A stretch of DNA of 7,689 nucleotides from UBA11164 sp002420085 (GTDB lineage: Bacteria > Pseudomonadota > Gammaproteobacteria > Xanthomonadales > Xanthomonadaceae): the NCBI GenBank assembly GCA_031976395.1, contig DALYLJ010000158.1:1-7689 (forward strand), given 5' to 3'. Both the position numbers and the translations under genes were made by a program. Below the pieces are notes generated by a model. The model was given only the letters and a program-made list of their open reading frames with translations. It made no database searches and was not told the DNA's origin. This document shows, one piece after another, positions 1 through 6,274 of this stretch (positions are counted from its first letter, which is position 1; each line of letters opens with the position of its first letter).

Positions 1-59
1 GGATAAGCCTGGGTTTGAGCGGCTTCCTGCTGCTCGCCGCGCTGTACAACCCGGACTGA
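1..59 (+). CDS. 3' end of an unidentified plus-strand gene (partial)
   Basis: Reading the plus strand in the frame that begins at base 3 gives 18 codons ending in TGA at 57-59, with the C-terminal peptide ISLGLSGFLLLAALYNPD. Third positions are almost all G or C, as expected for a real gene in this GC-rich DNA. One of the other two plus frames hits a stop at once, and the remaining open one has a poorer third-base pattern. The tail is hydrophobic (GLSGFLLLAAL), so it could be the last membrane segment of an inner-membrane protein, but 18 residues cannot identify a family. It converges on the esterase gene, with 46 bases between the two stop codons. It is not part of the glucan operon because its strand is opposite. 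Confidence 0.5.
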   Translation, partial: ISLGLSGFLLLAALYNPD

Positions 60-78
60 ATCGGCTGTTGTCAGCATT

Positions 79-117
79 GCCGACACACGAAGCCGGGCCG
101 TCCGGCTATCTGTCGGC
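79..117. terminator. Nested inverted repeat between convergent genes, candidate bidirectional terminator
   Basis: An outer 7-base perfect stem (GCCGACA at 79-85 with TGTCGGC at 111-117) encloses an inner 6-base perfect stem (AGCCGG at 91-96 with CCGGCT at 102-107, loop GCCGT). The two stems are separated only by short bulges of 5 and 3 bases, so the RNA could fold as one long GC-rich hairpin from either strand. On the plus strand it is followed by TTT only, so the U-tract is weak. It sits 20 bases past the plus-strand stop and covers the last codons and stop of the esterase. The stems are seen in the sequence; termination is inferred. Confidence 0.5.
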
Positions 118-1149
118 TTTGGGCGGCAGCAAGAACCGCAGCGGTGCGTCCAGGCGGGCGGCCCAGGCGACTTCGGTGTGCTCGGCGCCGGGGTAGACGC
201 GGGTGGTCCAGTCGCGCTCGCTGTAGCCCTTGCTGCGCAGGATGGCGTCGGCACGCTGCTGCCACGGCGGGTAGTGGGCATCGAGGGTGGCGGTGCCGTG
301 GTCGAGCCAGAGCCGGTGACGGCCGGCGGCCGGGAAGCTCGATTGCAGCCAGGCGAGGATGGCTTCTCCGGGCGCCGTACCGGCGTCGGGAGCGGTGCCG
401 GGCCAATGGGTGGACAGACCGGCGGCACCACCGAACCGATCGGGATACTCGGCCAGGGCGTAGAGCGAAATCAGGCCACCCATGCTGGCGCCCATCACCA
501 CGGTGTCCTCGCGGGCCGGACTGATCCGGTAGTCGCGGGCGATGCGCGGCATCAGTTGGTCGACCAGTACCCGCAGGTAGCGGTCGGCGTCGGGCGGTTC
601 ACCGAACAGGGCGCGCGCGCCGTCGAGGCTGGCGGTCAGCAGACCTGCGCGCGCGTCGGCGTCGAGGGCGTCGAAGGCGCGCTGCGGAAAATACTCCGCG
701 GCGCGCCGGGCGGAGCCGGCATTCCAGATGCCGACGATGATGAACGGTCGGGTGGCGCCGCTGGCGATCAGCGCGCCGGCCACTTCATCGGCACGCCATT
801 CCTGACCGTTCCAGGTCTGTTCGGCGTCGAACAGCATCTGGCCGTCGTGCAGGTACAGCACGGCATACGGGGCCTGGTCCGGGTAGCCATCAGGCAGCCA
901 GACATCGACCGGGCGGGCCGGAACCGGCTGCCAGTTCACGCCCTCCAGGCGCTCGATGCGACCGCTGGCGACGGTGGGCAGCGGTGGCTCGGCGGGTGAG
1001 CCATCACCCGCGCCGGCGGTTGCCGTGGTGAATGCCGCCAGTGCCAGCGCCAACAGCACGCGCAGGCAGAGGGTTCCCCGACCCGGTCCGTTCCGCGCGG
1101 GGAGGGTGCGTCGAGAACGGGGGCCGGGACCGGGGAAGCTGAACCTCAT
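106..1149 (-). CDS. Secreted CE1/esterase-D-like alpha/beta hydrolase
   Basis: This is a 347-residue protein, predicted to be an exported serine hydrolase of the putative esterase family (PF00756: esterase D, feruloyl/acetyl-xylan esterases, Fes). A hydrophobic segment at about 29-45 followed by small residues (TATAGA) looks like a Sec signal, although about 28 polar, Arg/Pro-rich residues come first. The fold signature VDVWLPDGY, then VLYLHDGQ at about 97-104, is typical of the family. The nucleophile elbow is GASMGG, with Ser222. His324 in GAEHTEVAW is the expected catalytic His, and Asp283 or Asp290 in LDHGTATLDAHY is the likely acid. The ATG overlaps the GH97 stop (ATGA), which supports this start; a longer in-frame reading up to 1470 lies inside GH97 and is a shadow. 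The substrate is unknown. Context suggests an ester on a glucan or oligosaccharide, but polysaccharide-locus members of this family are often mis-assigned, so only the fold is safe. Confidence 0.88.
   Translation of the reverse strand: MRFSFPGPGPRSRRTLPARNGPGRGTLCLRVLLALALAAFTTATAGAGDGSPAEPPLPTVASGRIERLEGVNWQPVPARPVDVWLPDGYPDQAPYAVLYLHDGQMLFDAEQTWNGQEWRADEVAGALIASGATRPFIIVGIWNAGSARRAAEYFPQRAFDALDADARAGLLTASLDGARALFGEPPDADRYLRVLVDQLMPRIARDYRISPAREDTVVMGASMGGLISLYALAEYPDRFGGAAGLSTHWPGTAPDAGTAPGEAILAWLQSSFPAAGRHRLWLDHGTATLDAHYPPWQQRADAILRSKGYSERDWTTRVYPGAEHTEVAWAARLDAPLRFLLPPKADR
1146..1149 (-). promoter_or_regulatory. ATGA stop/start overlap coupling GH97 to the esterase
   Basis: On the minus strand the bases ATGA contain both the esterase ATG (1149-1147) and the GH97 stop TGA (1148-1146). 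Such overlaps usually couple translation, with the ribosome ending one gene and re-starting the next. Only a weak purine run (GGAA, about 9 bases upstream) serves as a ribosome-binding site, so the esterase probably depends on translation of GH97. Confidence 0.8.
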
Positions 1150-3311
1150 GGTTTCGATTCCAGGGCGACGAAACGAATCGCCTGGCCGCCGCCTGCGGCC
1201 AGACGCAGACTGAGCACATCCGCGCTGGACACCACGCGCTGCTCGCGCGCGAAGGCGAATGGCGCATCGAGGTAGTGGCTGCGGTCGCCGTCGCGGTAGA
1301 TCTCGGCACGATAGCGGCGACCGGGATCGAGAAAGCCGAGCGGGAGGTCGAGCAGGCGGCCGTGTTCGTCGGTGATGGCGCCGACGAACCAGTCCTCGCT
1401 GTGCCGATCCCTGCGCGCGATGACCACGTAGTCGCCGATCTCGCCGGCCAGCACTCGGCTGTCGTGCCAATCGACCGCGACATCCTTGATGAACTGGAAG
1501 GCTTCGCGCTGCGACCGGTAGTTCTCAGGCAGGTCGGCGGCCATCTGGATCGGGCTGTACAGCACCACGTACAGGGCCAGTTGCCGGGCCAGGGTGGACG
1601 GAATCGGGCTGTCGCCGCGCCCCTTGAGACTGAGCACGCCAGGGGTGTAGTCCATCGGTCCGGACAGCAGACGGGTGAACACCAGGTTGACCTCGTGCTC
1701 GGGCGGATTCTTGGGATTTCCCCAGGCGTTGTACTCCATGCCGCGCGCACCTTCGCGCGAAACCCAGTTGGGATAGGTGCGACGCAGGCCGGTGTCCTTG
1801 ATCGGTTCGTGCGGGTTGACCGCGATCCGGCGCTGGGCGGCCTGCTGCACGACATGCAGATGGTGGCGGGTCATCCACTGGCCGTCGTGCCATTCGCGCC
1901 GCACTGGTTCGCCCTCGGTATCGCGCCGCTCGATCTGGCCCGCATCGCAGACATAGCCGGTCTTGACCGAGTCCACGCCGAGCCGGGCGTACAGGTCGAA
2001 CGCTTCGGCCAGTTGCGATTCATAGTGGCTGACCGCGCAGCCGGTCTCGTGATGACCGATCAGGCGCACGCCTTTCCGGCGCGCGTATTCGGCCACGGCG
2101 TGCAGGTCGAAATCGGCGGTGCCACGGGTGAAGTCGAAATCCCAGCCGTTGCCGAACCATTGGCCGTCCCAGCCGGGATTCCAGCCCTCGATCAGCAGAC
2201 CGCGAAAGCCGTGCTCGGCGGCGAAATCGATGTACCGCCGGGCATTGGCGGTGGTGGCACCGTGCTTGGCCCCGGTCGCCCAGGTTTCAGTGTCGAGGTG
2301 CAGCGACCACCAGATGCCGAGGTACTTGTGCGGCTGGAACCAGCTCACATCGCCCAGCGCGTTCGGTTCGTTGAGGTTGAGGATCAGGTTGGACTCGACC
2401 AGGCCACCGGCACGATCGGCGATCTGGACGGTGCGCCAGGGGGTGCTGAACGGCAGGCGACGCTTGACCTTCCAGCCCTCCGAGGACGGCGCCAGCTCGG
2501 CCTTGAAACGCCGACCTTCGACCCGCCGCAGCCACATCGCGGCGTAATCGACCAGGGCGGCTTCGTGGAAAGCGAGATGCAGGCCGTGCTCGCTGCGCAC
2601 GGTCATCGGCGTGTGGGCCTGGGTGACGGTTTCGAGCGGGCTGCGTTGATACAGGTATTCGTAGCGATTCCATTCCCCGGCCGGAATCCACCAGGCAGTG
2701 GCCGGCTCGGCAAGAACGAATTCGGTCAGTTCGTCGGCGATGGTCAGTTCGTCAAGCCCGGTCTGGGCCGGGATGTCGTAGCGAAAACCGATGCCATCGT
2801 CGAACACCCGAAACTCGACCGCGAAGCGCCGCTGGGCCGGCACGGTCTCGATCAGTTCGAGCCGCAGGCGATGGTGATGATCGCGGATGAAGCGGCGCTC
2901 GCCCCAGGGCTGTTCCCAGGTCTGGTCGTGGTGGTCTTCGCGGTGATCGACCAGTCGCAGGTTGCGTTCGAGTTTCTCGCCATCGTGCAGCAGGAAGCCG
3001 AGCCGCGACCACGACAGCACTTCGGCGTCGAACCGCAGCACCCGGTATTCAGCGCGACCTTCGTCGATCCGGAACTGCACCTCCAGCACGCCGCCAGGCG
3101 ATTGAACGCGGGCGTCGGGCTCGGCAGCCAGCGCCATGATCGGACCCGCGAGCAACAGCAGCAGTCCGATCGCGAAGCCGATCGGCCAGACGGCAGGCCG
3201 TCGGTTGTCCGCAGTCCGGATGCGGTCGGACCGTCCTTCGGTCGGCACCGGCCTGGACCGCCAAGCGGGGGTGTGCCGGGGGCTGTGATCTTCGGTGCGG
3301 CAGGCTGGCAT
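1146..3311 (-). CDS. GH97 glycoside hydrolase, SusB-like inverting alpha-glucosidase
   Basis: This 721-residue enzyme is close in length to Bacteroides SusB (about 738). It should release glucose from the non-reducing ends of malto-oligosaccharides. Layout: long polar leader 1-40, Sec-type hydrophobic core about 41-60 ending ALA-AEP (cleavage near 62), N-terminal beta-sandwich (about 66-315), TIM barrel (about 330-600), C-terminal beta domain (about 620-721). Key residues known from SusB can be matched: HHET with Glu422, NPHE with Glu502, and EGARGMEY with Glu520 and Glu526, the last being the expected general acid. The position that holds the Asp nucleophile in retaining GH97 galactosidases is Gly452 here (SVKTGYV), which favours the inverting glucosidase branch. 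A fourth calcium ligand may be Glu250 (FHEAAL), but this is uncertain. The ATG at 3311 has a good GAGGAA site; longer in-frame readings overlap the amylase. It lies 58 bases after the amylase stop and is probably in the same operon. Confidence 0.95.
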   Translation of the reverse strand: MPACRTEDHSPRHTPAWRSRPVPTEGRSDRIRTADNRRPAVWPIGFAIGLLLLLAGPIMALAAEPDARVQSPGGVLEVQFRIDEGRAEYRVLRFDAEVLSWSRLGFLLHDGEKLERNLRLVDHREDHHDQTWEQPWGERRFIRDHHHRLRLELIETVPAQRRFAVEFRVFDDGIGFRYDIPAQTGLDELTIADELTEFVLAEPATAWWIPAGEWNRYEYLYQRSPLETVTQAHTPMTVRSEHGLHLAFHEAALVDYAAMWLRRVEGRRFKAELAPSSEGWKVKRRLPFSTPWRTVQIADRAGGLVESNLILNLNEPNALGDVSWFQPHKYLGIWWSLHLDTETWATGAKHGATTANARRYIDFAAEHGFRGLLIEGWNPGWDGQWFGNGWDFDFTRGTADFDLHAVAEYARRKGVRLIGHHETGCAVSHYESQLAEAFDLYARLGVDSVKTGYVCDAGQIERRDTEGEPVRREWHDGQWMTRHHLHVVQQAAQRRIAVNPHEPIKDTGLRRTYPNWVSREGARGMEYNAWGNPKNPPEHEVNLVFTRLLSGPMDYTPGVLSLKGRGDSPIPSTLARQLALYVVLYSPIQMAADLPENYRSQREAFQFIKDVAVDWHDSRVLAGEIGDYVVIARRDRHSEDWFVGAITDEHGRLLDLPLGFLDPGRRYRAEIYRDGDRSHYLDAPFAFAREQRVVSSADVLSLRLAAGGGQAIRFVALESKP

Positions 3312-3316
3312 GCGGG

Positions 3317-3322
3317 TTCCTC
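3317..3322 (-). promoter_or_regulatory. Ribosome-binding site of the GH97 gene
   Basis: The minus strand reads GAGGAA followed by five bases and then ATG at 3311. This is the clearest Shine-Dalgarno match in the window. It decides the start of GH97 against an in-frame GTG at 3248, which has no such site, even though the ATG leaves an unusually long polar leader before the signal core. Confidence 0.7.
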
Positions 3323-3332
3323 GGCAGCGGGT

Positions 3333-3365
3333 CGTCGGTGGAGCGTCGGTGGTTCGTCGTCGGTG
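3333..3365. repeat. Three copies of CGTCGGTG in the amylase-GH97 gap
   Basis: The 8-mer CGTCGGTG occurs exactly at 3333-3340, 3344-3351 and 3358-3365 (CACCGACG on the coding strand), with steps of 11 and 14 bases. All three lie in the 58-base gap between the amylase stop and the GH97 start, upstream of the GH97 ribosome-binding site. They could be a protein-binding site or RNA elements acting on GH97 translation, or just drift of GC-rich DNA. No function is claimed. Confidence 0.45.
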
Positions 3366-3369
3366 CGGA

Positions 3370-6120
3370 TCAACGCAGATAGGTACCATCGATACCGATC
3401 TTGCCAGGGCCGTCGAGCACGTAGATCCCGGCCGAATTCGGTTTGACGGTGAAACTGATGACGCCGTTGCCGACCGTGACGACGGCACCGGTGACGGCAT
3501 CACGATAGGTGCCGTTGCGAACACCCGACACCTGGATCGACTGCTGACTGCCTGCGGCCAGGCCGACCACGGCATACCCGTTGCTGGCGCTGTCATCGCG
3601 CACGAAACTCATGCCGGCACCCCACTCCGCCACCTTGTCCATGCGCCCGCGTTGCAGGGCCGGCACTGCGCGACGAATCTGATTGAGCCGCTGGATGTGA
3701 CGGTACAGGGCATGATTCCGGGTCGCCGGGTCGTCGAGACGCGGGCCGTAGTACGCACGGCCGGTGACATCGAGGGTGTCGTTGGCACTGGCGATGTCCT
3801 GCGGCCGACCGGCCTGGAACATGACCTCCTCGCCGTAGTACAGCGTTGGAATGCCACGGATCGTCCAGAGCAGGGTGTAGGCCAGTGCGGCATTGCTCTC
3901 GGCACCGCCGTAGCGGAACTTGAAGTCATTGTCCGGGCCAACATCGTGATTCTGGAAGAAGGTCACCAGTTCGGTCGGGTCGCCATAGACCCAGTCCATG
4001 TCGAGCACGCCCTTGATGCCGCTGAAGCTGCCTCGGGTGAGGTTGTCGCGGAAGGTCGAGAACAACGGGAAGTCGATCACGGCCAGATTGGACTTGCCCT
4101 GCGGGACGTGCGGGTCCGGTCCGGTGCGGGTGTACCACCACGGTCGGATCACCGCCGAGGCGTTGTCATTGCCGAGTTCCGATCCGAACCCGAGGCCGAA
4201 CACCAGGGCTTCGCCGAACACGAACAGATCCGGCTTGTGTGCTTTCCAGGCATCGACATAGGTGAGCAGTTCGTTGCGTTCGACATGCTTGACGGTATCG
4301 ACCCGGATGGCATCGACCCCCATGTCGAGGTAGCGGATGATCGCCTGGTTGAGATACGCCTTCACGGTGCTGTTGCCGGTGGCCAGGTCGATGGTGTCAC
4401 CGGCCATGTGCTTGTTCTGGAGCGCGCCCGGATTTTCCCAGTCGCCGCCGGCCATGAAGCCTTGCAGGTGATACCAGGTCGGATCGAGGGTGAACGGGTC
4501 GATGCCGAAGAAGCGATTCGGGTCGTAGCCCGGACTCGGCACGGTCACCCCGGTTCTGGGATCAACCAGGGCCACGTTGCCGTCCGGATCGGACAGGTGG
4601 CGTTCGCGGAACCAAGCCGGTGCGACCGGGTTGTCGTTGTCATCACGATACGGCGAGAGGTAGTCGCCGAGGTTGCCGAAATACGGCGCGTTGACGATCT
4701 GGCCCTGGCTGCTGCCCTGCGGCACGAAATACTTGATCGGCAGGTGATCGATCCAGACCTGACCGCGAATGCCGTACTGGCTGGAGTGGTTGACCACCAC
4801 GTCCTGGATCACCTTCAGGCCACGGGCATGGGCGGCCTCAATGAATTCTCGGTAGCCGACACCGGGCGACTCCAGCCGGGGATCGATCACCGTCCAGTCA
4901 TAGGCGTGATAGCCGTGGTAGTCGAGGCCGCTGCGATTCTCGACTGGTGGCGTGATCCAGATGGCGGTGAAGCCCAGATCCTGGATGTGGTCGAGCTTCT
5001 CGATCAGGCCCTTGAAGTCACCGCGCCAGTGTGGATCGCCGGGCCGGATACGGTCACGGTTGTAGTAGTTGTTGTTCGGGTCGCCGTCGTAGAAGCGCGC
5101 GGTCAGCAGGAAGTAGATGGTTTCGGACCGGAAGTCGGAGCCGCCTGTCGGTGGTGGCGGTGGTGGCGGTGCATCGAGGGCGACCGCGCTGACCGCCTTG
5201 CTGCTGGTGTCGATGCAGACCTGGTAGCGGGTGTCGGCATCGACCGTGAAATCGCTGCTCGGATAGCTCTCGCGCCAGTCGCCGAAGCGATCGATCTTGA
5301 AGCGCGGCCCGCCACTCGCGTCGCCGCCCGCGAAACTCTGCTCGATGCAGTAGCGGCCATCATCGACCGGCTGCATGGCAGTGGTCCCCCAGCCATTCGG
5401 AGTGCCCCGGAAGAACCATTCGGCCGGCGGCGGCGATGGCGCCAGCGCGATCAGCCGATACTGGAGCAGACGGTCATCGACTTCGACCTGATACTGCCCG
5501 GACACCGGGGTGAAGATATCGGCCCCGCCGCGATCGAGCGTCCCATCGGCGCCGTTGTCGCCATAGTTCCAGGTCCAGTCGCCCTGCACGTCGAACTTGA
5601 AGCGCTGCTGATCGCGACCGTCGAACGCGACCTCGACCCGCCACAGATTGTCGGCCTCCAGCCGCATCGGGGTGACGCCCCAGCCATTGGCAGTGCCGCG
5701 AAAGGCCAACGCCGGCAGGGTGCTGGCAAAACCAGCGCAATCGGCGACGGCCGTGACCGAGAGGGTTCGGCTGTCGCTGAAGAAGGTGATCGCGTAGTCG
5801 GTGTTGGCCGCGACCGCGAAATCATTGGCCGGATAGCTCTCGTTCCAGTTGCCGAACCGGTCGATCTTGAAGCGCGGGCCACCACCGCCATCACCCTGAC
5901 CGAAATGCTGGCAGGTGCGGTACTGGTTGCCGGCGACCTGGGTCATCGCGGTCAGGCCCCAGGCATTGGGGGTGCCGCGAAAATACCATTCGGCCCAGGC
6001 GCTGGTCGGCGTCAGCAAGGCGACCAACAGCAGCAGCACGATCCGCCCGCTGCCGATGCAGGCAGTCATGCCGTTGCGGACGGGGCGGGTCTGAGGGGAA
6101 TCGAAACCGGTAGGGTCCAT
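3370..6120 (-). CDS. Secreted GH13 alpha-amylase with three N-terminal starch-binding-like modules
   Basis: This 916-residue multidomain enzyme should cleave internal alpha-1,4 bonds of starch. It starts with a polar leader and a Sec signal (core about 27-39, cleavage near SAWA|EW at 43), with no lipobox. Three modules follow at about 44-125, 138-226 and 234-315. Each opens with a FRGT-N-WG motif and carries an FK-D-GDW-like core, as in the SusE/X25-like modules of pullulanases and outer-membrane starch proteins. A linker of seven prolines (about 318-324) leads to a full GH13 barrel. Region I is DVVVNH (440-445), region II GVDAIRVDTVKHV with nucleophile Asp608, region III FGEALVFG with acid/base Glu637, and region IV FFQNHD with His725 and Asp726. 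A long, Asp-rich domain B lies at about 446-585, and an all-beta C domain closes the protein from about 826. The ATG at 6120 has an AGGA site 8 bases upstream. The ATG at 6069 gives a more classical signal peptide but no visible site, so the start is somewhat uncertain. The GH13 subfamily is not assigned. Confidence 0.95.
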   Translation of the reverse strand: MDPTGFDSPQTRPVRNGMTACIGSGRIVLLLLVALLTPTSAWAEWYFRGTPNAWGLTAMTQVAGNQYRTCQHFGQGDGGGGPRFKIDRFGNWNESYPANDFAVAANTDYAITFFSDSRTLSVTAVADCAGFASTLPALAFRGTANGWGVTPMRLEADNLWRVEVAFDGRDQQRFKFDVQGDWTWNYGDNGADGTLDRGGADIFTPVSGQYQVEVDDRLLQYRLIALAPSPPPAEWFFRGTPNGWGTTAMQPVDDGRYCIEQSFAGGDASGGPRFKIDRFGDWRESYPSSDFTVDADTRYQVCIDTSSKAVSAVALDAPPPPPPPTGGSDFRSETIYFLLTARFYDGDPNNNYYNRDRIRPGDPHWRGDFKGLIEKLDHIQDLGFTAIWITPPVENRSGLDYHGYHAYDWTVIDPRLESPGVGYREFIEAAHARGLKVIQDVVVNHSSQYGIRGQVWIDHLPIKYFVPQGSSQGQIVNAPYFGNLGDYLSPYRDDNDNPVAPAWFRERHLSDPDGNVALVDPRTGVTVPSPGYDPNRFFGIDPFTLDPTWYHLQGFMAGGDWENPGALQNKHMAGDTIDLATGNSTVKAYLNQAIIRYLDMGVDAIRVDTVKHVERNELLTYVDAWKAHKPDLFVFGEALVFGLGFGSELGNDNASAVIRPWWYTRTGPDPHVPQGKSNLAVIDFPLFSTFRDNLTRGSFSGIKGVLDMDWVYGDPTELVTFFQNHDVGPDNDFKFRYGGAESNAALAYTLLWTIRGIPTLYYGEEVMFQAGRPQDIASANDTLDVTGRAYYGPRLDDPATRNHALYRHIQRLNQIRRAVPALQRGRMDKVAEWGAGMSFVRDDSASNGYAVVGLAAGSQQSIQVSGVRNGTYRDAVTGAVVTVGNGVISFTVKPNSAGIYVLDGPGKIGIDGTYLR
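5176..5421 (-). repeat. Amylase binding module C (copy of module A)
   Basis: This encodes about 82 residues starting EWFFRGTPNGWG. It aligns without gaps to module A exactly 570 bases (190 residues) away, with 44 of 82 residues identical in a hand alignment, including the shared run GGPRFKIDRFG. Similarity is also plain at DNA level around 5261-5310. Two cysteines (258 and 302 of the 916-residue protein) could form a disulfide inside the module. Carbohydrate binding is inferred from aromatic positions (EWFF, NGWG, GDW) and from context. Confidence 0.75.
5443..5709 (-). repeat. Amylase binding module B (divergent copy)
   Basis: This encodes about 89 residues with the opening FRGTANGWGVTPM and the core FKFDVQGDWTWNYGDNGADG, followed by GQYQVEVDD. 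It keeps the fold signature of modules A and C but has a longer GDN-GADG loop, no cysteine, and clearly lower similarity to both. This version looks most like the X25/SusE-type modules seen in pullulanases and outer-membrane starch proteins. Confidence 0.75.
5746..5991 (-). repeat. Amylase binding module A
   Basis: This is the first module after the signal peptide, opening EWYFRGTPNAWG. It matches module C far better than the adjacent module B. Its cysteines (70 in the module, 128 just after it) are placed differently from those of module C, so any disulfide would differ. The module sits directly at the predicted mature N-terminus. Confidence 0.75.
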
Positions 6121-6128
6121 GGTGCGCA

Positions 6129-6132
6129 TCCT
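6129..6132 (-). promoter_or_regulatory. Ribosome-binding site of the amylase gene
   Basis: The minus strand reads AGGA, eight bases before the ATG at 6120. The other in-frame ATGs at 6165 and 6069 have no purine-rich site at the right distance, and the ATG at 6129 would overlap this site. The match is short, so it supports the start only moderately. Confidence 0.5.
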
Positions 6133-6199
6133 GCGGAGACGGGGTGGTCGGGTCCGGACGAGCATCGCGAGTGGAGCGTGGCGCTGGTCTGGATAGGGT

Positions 6200-6240
6200 C
6201 GGTCAAATCGGGCGGCCAGATCGGGACGGCCAGATCGGGG
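6200..6240. repeat. Three tandem near-copies of a 14-mer upstream of the amylase
   Basis: The plus strand reads CGGTCAAATCGGG (6200-6212), CGGCCAGATCGGGA (6213-6226) and CGGCCAGATCGGGG (6227-6240). The last two copies differ only at the final base; the first is one base shorter with two changes. The array lies in the 141-base gap between the pullulanase stop and the amylase start, the widest gap in the cluster. It could be an operator-like site for an internal promoter or a product of slippage. The unit is not palindromic. Confidence 0.6.
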
Positions 6241-6254
6241 GCGTGGCTGCGGCG

Positions 6255-6274
6255 GCTGGGCTCAGGTGCCCAGC
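6255..6274. other. 7-base perfect inverted repeat around the pullulanase stop codon
   Basis: GCTGGGC (6255-6261) pairs with GCCCAGC (6268-6274) around a 6-base loop that contains the pullulanase stop codon. The stem is GC-rich, but no T-tract follows on the minus strand. It could reduce read-through or protect an mRNA end, but it may be chance in such GC-rich DNA. Confidence 0.3.

Noticed and set aside
178..999. A 273-codon plus-strand open frame opposite the esterase
   Set aside because: It is the antisense shadow of a well-supported hydrolase, with no domain signature and no ribosome-binding site that stands out.
1050..3215. Twin-arginine (Tat) signals in the esterase (SRRTL) and GH97 (NRRPA)
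   Set aside because: The motifs lack the usual F-L-K residues, and the esterase RR is about 15 residues away from the hydrophobic core. The regions read better as Sec signals with long leaders.
3382..3396. GGTA...TACC inverted repeat near the amylase stop
   Set aside because: The arms are only four bases, and it lies inside the last amylase codons with no T-tract.
1275..3446. A 723-codon open frame on the plus strand opposite GH97
   Set aside because: It lies antisense to a gene with a full set of family motifs. Its translation is rich in Val, Gly, Ala and Arg without any recognisable domain. Long antisense frames are common in GC-rich genes because stop codons are scarce.
6121..6165. Longer amylase start at the ATG of 6165
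   Set aside because: It has no Shine-Dalgarno match and would add 15 Arg-rich residues before an already long leader. The ATG at 6120 has AGGA at good spacing.
6181..6215. TTGACC and TATCC on the minus strand as an internal promoter
   Set aside because: The two elements are only about 5 bases apart, and using TATCCA with a 17-base spacer leaves a poor -35 (TGGCCG). This is not enough to call a promoter.
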